From contig CAJNYU010001944.1 of NCBI GenBank assembly GCA_905331475.1, positions 117,847 through 181,846 of the forward strand: DNA of 64,000 nucleotides, written 5' to 3'. The notes below the pieces were generated by a model, which saw nothing but the letters and a program-made list of their open reading frames with translations, was not told the DNA's origin and made no database searches. A program made the translations under genes and the position numbers. Source of the stretch: Rotaria socialis (Eukaryota; Rotifera; Eurotatoria; Philodinida; Philodinidae). This document shows positions 54,200 to 64,000 of this stretch, piece by piece; position 1 is the first letter of the stretch, and the number at the start of each line of letters is the position of its first letter.

Positions 54200-55435
54200 T
54201 CAGTTGGTTGTTACTATTGATTGTCGGTGCGATTTATAAATTGCTGGTAGAGAATAACGCATTTGAATATCTTGTAATGTAGCAGTGCTTATTTGGCTGA
54301 TTTCGGAGTCTCTTTTACGAAAACTCGATACAGATGACATTCGACGAGATGAAGCATGTGACATTTTACGTTGTGCACATCCTAAACGTTGAAAAGCAGG
54401 ATTCATATTGATCAAACGTGGATACATAGGTATGAATGGTCGTCGATAAGATAGTGATATTTGTGGTTCCATTAAGTGTAACATTTGTTCTGGTTGAGTA
54501 AAAGATTGTTTGGCGTGATCGGACGGTGAAGGTTTTCGAAGAGGAGGAAGAGATAATGTGCTTGTATTAGTTTCAGGAATTGAATTTACTAAAATGTTGA
54601 AAAATAAATTTTATCAAAAAAAGAAAAGATGCAAAAATCTTTCATAATATTTACATGTATTATTTGACTTTGCTTCGATCTTATTTTTTTTAAACATTCG
54701 TAATGTTGCAACTGTTTTCCAATCATCCGATTGTTTTGCTGCATTAATTTTTGTTTCTAATAAATTGAAATTTTCTGATGAATCTACTAATAATGATGAT
54801 GAAAAACTCATTCTTGCACTCCGATTTGATTTTATCGATGAGTTTGATTTATTAGTTTTTGGTCTTTCTTTTTGCACTGGTATTTCTCTTGACATGAATA
54901 CTGTTGATCGACATGCTTGAGAAAGAAAATTAAATATTTTATTATAACCTAGTTTTTTTGCCAACTCTTCTGGAGTATTATTATGAGAATCTTTGATATC
55001 AAATCGTATTCGGTAACGTAGAAGATAATTGATAATTGCGTGAACCAAAAGTTCGTTACCATGTTCAACAGCGTAATGTAATGAACATGAACCTGATTGA
55101 TCACGTTCAAGTATATTAATATCACCTGGATATGAATTTAGTAGATAAAGTGCTTCTTCAGTACAATTAAGATGTGTAGTCCAATTAAAAACGTTTTTAT
55201 GGTGATTATCAAATAAATGTATATCAAGATTATGCTTCTCAATTAGATATCGGAATATTTGAATGCGTCTTTTTGCTAATAATGGATCTTGTTGTTGTAG
55301 GATGAACATTAGAAAGTTTTTTCCAAGTGTATTTCGCACATGAATATTATAACCATGCTTAATGAGATTAATAATTTTATTCAATTGACATTGCTCAACA
55401 GCTTTAACAAGTTGCTTGTCAGATTTGAAGGCCAT
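54200..55435 (-). CDS. Ankyrin-repeat protein, uncharacterised
   Basis: Two exons (55435-54655 and 54588-54200) give 389 residues. Four to five ankyrin repeats fill residues 5-175. Examples are KAVEQCQLNKIINLIKHGYN, SGSCSLHYAVEHGNELLVHA and NTPEELAKKLGYNKIFNFLS. One repeat has a long insert (QQQDPLLAKRRIQIFRYLIE). The C-terminal half is Ser/Arg-rich and probably disordered (SIKSNRSARMSFSSSLLVDS and RRMSSVSSFRKRDSEISQIS), offering many basophilic phosphorylation sites. There is no membrane segment. The gene is divergent from CEP120 across a 1.2-kb shared upstream region. Ankyrin repeats bind proteins; the specific role is unknown. Confidence 0.85.
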
Positions 55436-56654
55436 TTGCTTTAATTGAAAAATAGAATGATGCTATTGAATAAAAAAATTCAGATGATTTTAAATAATAA
55501 GATGCTTTCGTCAGAATAATGAAGAAAAACATGAAGCTGTAGAAAAAGAGCAAACTGTACAGAGGTGCGGAGTCAATCATATTAACAACTTCATTACTAT
55601 TTATTATTCATTGTTATATATGTTACTATATTAAGATCTATAAGTAAACAAAAAAGAAGTTTCTTATACTGATTCTATATTACAATGAATAATAATCACA
55701 GGCGTGTATTCTATTTTATGTAATTATGTTAGAAAATGACGTGATTCTTGAATAAAAAGAAAAAGAAAAATCAACAAAATTCTACTATGAATTCATTTTT
55801 CTCAAACATATTCTTCTGTCTTTTACTTCATATTTGCTCAAAAACAAAAGAAAAATTTGGTGATAGAACTCAAATTTGGTTTGCATCAATTAAAATTTCA
55901 TCAAGTAAACACCACGACAAGCTTTTCCTTGTTTGACCGGAGATTCACTCAAGGAAATTTTTTCTTGCCTTGAGAAAGTAAAGTCTAAGTAGTTTTAGCA
56001 GCAATAAAATCATCCCACTCAAAACAATTCCCGTTGTTTTTCAAAACTATTGAATTTGAGTCATGTAGCATGAAAACAATATTTCAAGTCTTTGTGTTTG
56101 TTATTGTTGTGAATTATTGATGACTTTTTTTCTTTGTATTTCACATGTCATTTACAATGTCAAATATCAATTGATGTCATACATCTGTTCTGATTGAACT
56201 AACAATCATTCTTTTTTCTATTAACAACTCCTTTAGTAGGTGATGAAAGGCTCCTGTAATAATCAAATAGAGAATCGAATTTTAGTTGAAGATATATTTA
56301 TTTATTTTTGTTCCTTTCATTCATCAGAATGAATTTCAAATAAATAAAATCTGAAGACAACTCGACGAATTTCTCTCGTGTATATGATTGTGTATAGTAA
56401 ACCATGTAACGACATCTATAGTTAAAATGATCAACTATTTTGATTTCACGTTTTACAGCTCTGTGATTTGATGAATTCTCTTTTTTTTTATCAAGTGGCT
56501 TCTAAAAAGTTTTGAACAAGGACAAGTTTTTTCCTATTGAGTCCGTTTCTATATCAACGTATAGATCCTATGGTTTTTTTTGTGACTCATCATTAAATTC
56601 AGTCTTTGTTGGATAATAGGAAATTCAATAGGTTCAGATTGTCAATTCATGTAA
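55436..56654. other. Divergent upstream region of the ankyrin gene and CEP120
   Basis: The two genes point away from each other, so both promoters should lie here. AT-rich, no coding exon supported and no clear regulatory motif seen. Confidence 0.5.
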
Positions 56655-59600
56655 ATGCCCCAACCCGATCGTATTCTTTTAGTTGTTTCGATTCTTGAAG
56701 GTATTTAAATCTATATAGAATTTTAATCTTGATAAAAAATACTTCATGTTTAAGGTCGAAATTTTCCAAGTCAACCATCAAGTCAATTAACTGTTGATGC
56801 AAAATTTGATGGTGAAATTCTAACAACAGATCCTGTTGATTTCACGTCAACACCGGATATTAATCAAGAATTAGCTTGGGAACTTGATAAAAAAACTTTT
56901 CAACAACATAAATTACAACGTAGTGTTATTAAATGTAATGCATATGCAACAGCATTGTCTGGACAACGTGAAAGTCTTGGCTATTTTATGATTGATATTC
57001 GCCCATTAAATACAGCTCAAGTAATTATCGTTTTTTTTGAACACAATAAATTCACTTAAATGAGAATATATTCTTAGAAAATTCGTTGGCATCATTTATT
57101 ACAAACTAAATATCCAAAATTAAAATCAGAATTTAGTATTTGTGCATACATTGAAGATGATCAATCGACGAGAAGCGCATCAGCAACATCAAAAACTAGT
57201 ATGAAAAAGAAAACAAGATTATTTAATAATTTATATTCATTGAAATCTGTTCAAGGTAAAACACCATCAACTACAGGCATATCATCCGCTTCATCAGCAA
57301 GTCGTTCAAAACATCTTCAACCAGTTCTTCTTGAAGATAAAGGTTATTATCAATTAGGCGCTGATGTTTCATCAGCTGAAATATTTGGTTTATCAATAAC
57401 AATACGTTCCGCAAAAAATCTCATACATGTAAGAATAAAGAAATAATTATTAAAACGAAGTCGAATTCAAACTTCAATGAATATTTAACCCTCTTGTCTT
57501 GTTATATTCATACATTAAAATGTTTTCCATCACTTGAATTTCAATTTTCATAATTAATCGATTCTCTATATGATATTTTTTTACTCTGTTAGACTAAAAA
57601 TATAAAACAAAAGACAATATGTGATTGAAAGTCGTTCAAAATCGGTCACACACACACACCTCAATCAAAATAATTGTATACTGTAACTTTTTTAACAGAA
57701 AGACAGTTTTAAAAAAATGTAACTCTTTGGTCAAAAGTAGAAAATACGAGATATTTAATCGTCACATGTGCTAATAGTTTCATGATTTTAAGTAAAATCA
57801 AAGTGTATTAGTTCAAGTACCCCTGATTCGACCTAGTGACGCGTAATATAAGGTTTCCACTTATCCTATAACATAAAATAAGCAACGTGTTCTGGCCATG
57901 ATTCTATTTGAATTTCATATAACAACATTGATTTGGACTCTTTGTATATGACTATTTACGAATTTGTTTGAACATATGTTTACTTTTTCAAACATACTGT
58001 TTATATAGAAGAATAGGAGTGAAAAACAAGTTGGATCATGATTGAGTGATACGTTGCTTTTGAGAACAAGCTACAGAGATGAAAAAACGAAGTAAGTCTA
58101 CGAAAAAAATGAATAGATGCAAAAGATGATGAATTATCAATGAGATAAATAAGTATTATTGTGGTCGCTAAAATATTCAAACATAAAATCACAATTAAGA
58201 TGTTTGCCATTAAAATTACGTTTAATTCCAATGTCATTAATAAAGACCAAATTAATCCTTAACAAATTGAATTTGAATTTAAGAAGCAGAAAGATACCAA
58301 CTAATATCTTGTTTTTTATTGAAAACATTTGCTTGTTCCAATTCTGTCCTGAAAATTTTCAATTTTAAAGTACTCAAACTTATCCTAAGACGTTTTTGGT
58401 TCGTTCTTCTTTCACTTCAATATAGCCGAATGAATTTTATCATGATGAATATCTATGTAGTATCTTGTAAGAGAAATAGAAATCTTCTAACAATTGCACA
58501 ATCTGACCTTGCAAGGTAAATCTGTATATGTCTATCTGATAGATTGAATGCATAGCAGACAACATGTGACCTGTAAAAGAATAACTTTTATTTTCGTTAA
58601 AAATTACAATTCAATCGATAGAATCCATCTTGAGAAATTATAAAAATATAACAACAGAATTAGTTAAATATGTAATCGATTTGAACTTCACTATATATTT
58701 CCAAAATTTTAGCTTCTGCCGTCAAGTACTGCATTAAATACTCAACATGGATATTGCTTTTATTATTCACTTTTTGGTAATAAAGTAACAACAGAACAAT
58801 TTCATGATTTAATTCAACCACAATTCTATCCTGAACGTGCTAGTGTCCGTATCCGTTCATCAATTCAATTACTTCGATCTTATTTTGAAACAATGCGCCC
58901 GATTGAATTTAGTTTGCGGTCTGGAAATGATATAATAGGTCAAACACATATACCATTACATAAAATTGTTAAACCATTACAACAAAAATCAGGAATGGAG
59001 AGATCATTTGATGAATTAACAGAAGAATTTCATCTTCGACTTGCTCCATCAAGTGGCAATGAAAAAATAAAACCTAGTGAAGATGAAAATTCACAAGCGA
59101 CTGTTAAAGTTGAAATTAAGTTATCACGAGAAATACCAATAAGTGAACAAAAACCAAATAATGATAAACAACAACGATTAAAATCAAATAGTGCCAATCA
59201 AAATCTAACTTCAAATACTTCAGTTGTTGACAATGAACTTAGGTAACAATAATTTTTACCATGACTCTCATTTGTTCAAGAGATATCTTTTTTTTGTATC
59301 AGCTAGTCTGTAGATTGCGAAAAGATTGAGAATATCTAACAATTTTAATCATTTTACGTTTTGTTTTCTTATCCTATAACTTGTTGAACCTTTTTCATAT
59401 TCTCTAAAGCGAAAAAAGAAATTAATGTGATTTATTGTGCTATAGCTGCTTTTTGTTTCTGCGAACTCCTGATATGAACACTTGTATCATTTTGTTACCA
59501 GCAATATAGTTGTCTAACGAAGAAGACAAAGAATAGTCATTACGTCTGATAGCAAAATAGTTGTCTACTTCGCATTGATAAGTCAGGATTAGAGCTATTT

Positions 59601-62600
59601 TATGGACCACCAACTCAGTGTCTAATGAATGAGAAAAGTTTAGAAACTCAGGTGTTTTGAGTTTTTTTCTTAGTAGTAATAGCTAAAACGGACGAGAGAA
59701 AAAATTTAACTACTAGACTTGACGTACTTGGAAAAGTAATAGCCCAGTTCTCATTAGCTTGTTTAACTAGACATATTCAAAACGTTTTTCAGTGAATTAT
59801 GACCAAGGGCGAAAAGGCGAGACTTCCGTACTTCAAAACAAATTGAAATACGACGAAAGTACAAGGAAAATATGTGAGGTAGGCGAGTCTTGCTTTTCCC
59901 CCTTGAGCAGAAACACATTACTACAACGAGGCATATTCTGATAGAATTCATATTTTAAAGTGGCGACAAACCTAGATTTTAAGACTTCTGAATAAAAACG
60001 GATTCAGTGCAATCATTATTCAAAGATATCCTGTTCAGTAGTTATGCCAATACTGTAGATCGCTAACCAAAATGACAAAAATATTTTAATTTTCATTACT
60101 TGTAGTATTTCACAACACGTTCAACAAATCTCTATCAATAACCATGCTACAACAGATGACCATGTTTCGTCACCAATTTTCCATGGTACAAGTGATCAAC
60201 ATCTCTCTCATCATTATTGTTTATCAATTGATTTGAAATCTCTTCGTAATCTACGTTTGTCGCATTCAACATATTTATATTGCCGTTATGTTTATCCATT
60301 TCTTGGTACTTCAACACCAATTTTAACTCATCCGCCATTACATATGCCATATACATCATCAACACCACCCAATGAACACTTACTACCGCATGGATTGTGT
60401 ATATTTAATTTTGCTGTTGACACCGAACAGTTAACATCCCATTTTCATCGTGAACCATTGACTGTTGAAGTTTATTGTCGTGATCAAGACCGTAGTGAAC
60501 GTAAAGACGAATTATTTGGTCTTGTTCGTTTACAATTAGACAGTGTTTTAAAAGTTGAAAAGCAACGTTGTTCATCCAATGTTAATGGAATTCTCGGCTG
60601 GAGACAAACATGGACTCAAACTTTACCCGTCATTGGAGCTAACACTGAGTAAGAGATCTATTAGAATTATATTTAAAATAAATAGAATATTATAGAAAAT
60701 CTGGCGAATTATTGGTTACAGTCATACTGGAGGATCTTGGCACACTTCATCTGAATTCTTCTACAACATCTAGACCTCCATCTGTTCCACCGGTATGATT
60801 TGTGGGAGATTTTTAATCAATTGATTTACTTTTCAACCGAAATCATTTACGTAAAGATGATGCATACGAAGCTATAAAACCGCGTTACTGTGAATTTAAA
60901 AATCCTCATGCATGTTTTTATTAACTATTTTTAATGAACCAGAACTAGACAAGATTTGCTCTATTGTTTAGAGTAACAGTATGCGAACTTTTCTTGTATA
61001 GGGTGTGAGAAAAAATCTTTCTTTCAAAATTTTGCATCTCATTTTAAGCCCAAATTTTGATTGATTTTCTACTTGAAACAAAAATTATAAATCTTTTGTT
61101 GTCTTCCCTCAGTAGATTTCTTTGAGGGTAAACTATAAGATGATTAGATAAACATATATGAGCTACTGGTTTCTTCTTCTTTCTTTTTTTTTCTAGCATA
61201 ATCTACATCTTGATGCAGTTTTTCAACGTCCACATGATGATGCACACTTGCAAGCAGCATATGAATTACAATTATGGAAAGAAAGCAAAGAACTTGAATT
61301 TGAAAAACATGTTCGTATTCCTAATATCATAAATGTCGTTTATTTTATTTTTTGAATATTTAAATAGCTACGTGAAGTCGAAGCAAAAAAACTATACGAA
61401 TTAATGGAAGCATTTAAAGAAAAAGATCGAGAGCGTGAATCATTACTACAAAAAAAGGTTTATTCAATAGAATTCGACATACTGTAATTATATATATATA
61501 TATTGGGATTTTGTTTTGTGTTTTTTAGATGAAAGAATATGGTGAATTAGAGAAACAAATGAAAAAAGCGTTAACAGATATTGAAAAACGAGAAAAACAT
61601 TTAAATGTTAAAGAGCAAGAAGTAAATGATCGATTGTTTTTCTTCATTAATATTTCAACATTGTTTTTTTCATTGATTATAGATTCAACGTATGCAAGTT
61701 GATTTAAAACGTGATTATGATAATAAATATATAGAAATACGTGAAGCATCAAAACGTTTACAAGAACAGTCAGAACATCACATAACACTTGAAAAGTAAA
61801 TAGAATTTTGATCTTCTTCTCGTACTTATCGAGAAACGTAGTGTCAATCGGGTATAAAAAAATATTTTCTTGAATATCAATCAGTAAAATGAAGACGAAT
61901 CTATCCTTCTATTTTACCCGTATCTAATTGAGTTTCCAACATAGTGTAAGGAAAATTTAACTACGAAATTTTAATTTAAAATCAATATTATTATATTTTA
62001 TAAGTTTTCATTCAGTTTAACTGATAATATTGAGTTTTAAGCTGAAATGACTAGTAAAATTAATCAGAGTTACAGTAGAACGTAGGAATACCGTATGTTC
62101 TTTTAAGAATTGTATTGCCACCATTTATCATAATAATCAGCTAAAAATTAGTTTGAACAATGTTCTTTTAGTAGAAACAGTTCTTTTTATAATTAATCGA
62201 ATCCAATAATATTTTGCTCGTTTTGAATAAATAGACTTCAAACACCTAGATCTATTCAAAAGACTCGAAGAGTTCCAATTTTTTTAAGAAAAAAAGTTAT
62301 TCTAAGCTTGTGACTAAACTATCCTTGACAAAAGTCGATTTTCTTTTTTGATACATCAGTCATATCAACGGTATCTGTTAAATAAAATCGTATTAATAAG
62401 AAACGAGAATATTTTATTGTTTTATTTTAGGAGCAAAAATCAAGCACTCGATGATGAAATCATACGTTTAAAACGTTCCGTTGCTGAATGGGAAAAACGT
62501 TATCGTGAGAAAGAACAAGACTTTTTTTCTTATAAAGAAAAACAACGTAGCGCACCAGAAATTAAACTTCAATCTGAAATAAATATGCTCACACTTGAAA

Positions 62601-63266
62601 AAGTAAATTTTCTTATTTTAAAAAATAATACCTATGTTTTCATTTTTACTAGAATGAACTTCAACGTAAATTAGATGCGTCAGTGATATCAGGTGAACGT
62701 TACAAACAACAATGGCTTAAAGCATTAAAAGAATATCAACGTCTTAAACAACGTGAACAGGATCAATCAAAATTTCAACTTCAAAAGCAACAACAAGAAC
62801 TAGAACATATGCGATTAAGGTAAATAGAAAGGAAAATAATTGATAAACAAATTTATTTATATATATATCTGGTTTTTTTCTCATAAAGATACTTAGCTGC
62901 TGAAGAAAGTGAAATTATGAAAAGTGATCATAAACAATTAGAGAATATTAAAAATGAATTGAATAAGTAAGAATAAAAAAGTTCAGTTTTTTCCTTCATT
63001 TTAAATATAATCTTTTTATTCTTTATTCAATAAGATTAAAAGAAGTTTCATCGACACCAACAGTGACTGGCACTCTTCAATCGCATGTATCTGATGATAA
63101 TGATCATTTAGAGCAAGTTGATCAACAGCTCGGTGTTTTAATTGAACATCGAGATACATTATTACAAACAGGAACATATTCTCACAATGATGCTTTAATT
63201 CAAGAACTTGAACGACGAATACAAGAAGCAATGAAACGCAAGAGTAGTGGTAGTCGTTATCAGTAG
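56655..63266 (+). CDS. CEP120: Centrosomal protein CEP120
   Basis: Fourteen exons (56655-56700, 56755-57020, 57078-57428, 58713-59242, 60106-60648, 60696-60792, 61197-61310, 61368-61457, 61529-61621, 61683-61795, 62431-62602, 62653-62819, 62889-62966, 63035-63266) give 963 residues, against about 986 in human. An in-frame TAA directly before the ATG fixes the start. Three C2-type domains occupy the N-terminal two thirds: [16 protein letters not shown] and TVDAKFDGE open the first, [18 protein letters not shown] lies in the second, and [14 protein letters not shown] starts the third. A coiled coil follows ([31 protein letters not shown]-like [27 protein letters not shown]). CEP120 acts at daughter centrioles in centriole elongation and ciliogenesis, with CPAP and SPICE1 as known partners. 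Intron 7 starts with an unusual GTTCGT donor. AATAAA lies at 63351. Confidence 0.95.
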
Positions 63267-63883
63267 TTTTTGTCGTGTGAATATCTTTTAGCAGTTAATT
63301 AATTTGTGTATACAAGACTTGGTAGATTTGCGTTTTTTTCTTCTCTTCTTAATAAAATATAATATTCGACTAATAATTTTATTATTCATTTTTTTTATTG
63401 ATGATTGGAACATAAATGTCTGAGATTTACAATACTTTTGTGGAAGAATTGATATTCAAAATAAAGAACAAGTACGACGATTACTTGATGGTCTGAATAA
63501 AAGTGATTGTATAAATATTATTTTGTAATTCTTAATGAATTACTTCCTTGGTCATTTTAATGACATTGCAATAGTTTTTATGGTTCATAATGACAAATCA
63601 ATATCCATAAATGTTTAGGCTTTATGTAATATAATACAGACGAACCATTTAACAAACGATCTTATGGTACTTATGTTTCAAAAGTTTAAAATAAATCTGA
63701 CATCATAATACATCACTAACTATTTCGTGTGTTTCTAAAAAGCAAACAGATTTTATCATCGAGCTCAGCATTCAAATAGTAAACACTTGATTGATTCCAT
63801 TCGAAATACACGTACATAATGACTGGATTTAATTGTCGACAATTCATGTACGTGATTATTCACTATCCATTATCATCGCCTCG
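63267..63883. other. CEP120 3' region up to the inverted-repeat breakpoint
   Basis: Contains AATAAA at 63351-63356. Between 63436 and 63528 a short open stretch (RIDIQNKEQVRRLLDGLNKS) looks protein-like but has no start or clear splice site. The rest is AT-rich. Confidence 0.5.
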
Positions 63884-64000
63884 CTTTTTCTTTAAATGCT
63901 TCCATTAATTCGTATAGTTTTTTTGCTTCGACTTCACGTAGCTATTTAAATATTCAAAAAATAAAATAAACGACATTTATGATATTAGGAATACGAACAT
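63884..64000 (-). pseudogene. Inverted partial copy of CEP120 (exon 8 and intron 7)
   Basis: Read on the minus strand, 64000-63884 is identical at every base I compared to 61309-61425. It covers the last two bases of CEP120 exon 7, all of intron 7 (61311-61367) and the first 58 nt of exon 8, encoding [19 protein letters not shown]. Identity stops abruptly: exon 8 continues GATCGAGAGCG while this copy continues CGAGGCGATGA. The copy runs past the right edge, so its full length is unknown. Losing the end of exon 8 means it cannot make a full protein. The intron being identical argues for a very recent DNA-level duplication or an assembly artefact, not a retrocopy. Confidence 0.85.

Noticed and set aside
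57820..57870. GTACCCCTGA sequence resembling a transposon end
   Set aside because: No partner inverted repeat found within CEP120 intron 3.

Overview
The window is about 64 kb of AT-rich, intron-rich animal nuclear DNA. Most introns are 45-70 nt, with a few of 0.9-1.6 kb, and intergenic gaps are long and contain no recognisable genes. The gene set is metazoan (Frizzled, a Rax-type homeobox gene, nanos, an NMDA-class receptor, CEP120, GIGYF, UBE2N). A decayed gene of the ADP-ribosyltransferase-like/TPR type that is abundant in bdelloid rotifers suggests a bdelloid rotifer (Rotaria or Adineta-like). That assignment is inference. All exon structures were joined by hand, using GT/AG borders, matching reading phases and family similarity.

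Left part (1-11.3 kb): the start of a coiled-coil gene running off the left edge (-), a weak two-exon candidate (-), the ubiquitin-conjugating enzyme UBE2N/Ubc13 (+), a membrane-anchored GH20 hexosaminidase D (+), and the ART/TPR pseudogene (+). Middle (11.3-31.4 kb): 5.6 kb of noncoding DNA, a 12-exon GluN3-type glutamate/glycine receptor (+), a small uncharacterised gene (+), nanos (+) and a Frizzled receptor (-). Right part (31.4-64 kb): CENP-S/MHF1 (-), a 17-exon GIGYF translational repressor (-), a Rax-type paired-like homeobox gene (-), an ankyrin-repeat gene (-) and the centriole protein CEP120 (+). The last 117 bases are an exact inverted copy of part of CEP120.

The genes are independently transcribed and form no operon or shared pathway. 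GIGYF and nanos are both translational repressors, and Frizzled and Rax are both developmental regulators, but nothing here shows that they are co-regulated.

The most interesting structures are three short non-autonomous DNA transposons (326, 666 and 149 bp). Each has inverted ends and an 8-bp target duplication, as expected of hAT elements. The other two are the inverted CEP120 fragment at the right edge and the altered pore and gate of the GluN3-type receptor. I found no CRISPR array, rRNA, recognisable tRNA or new multi-gene system.
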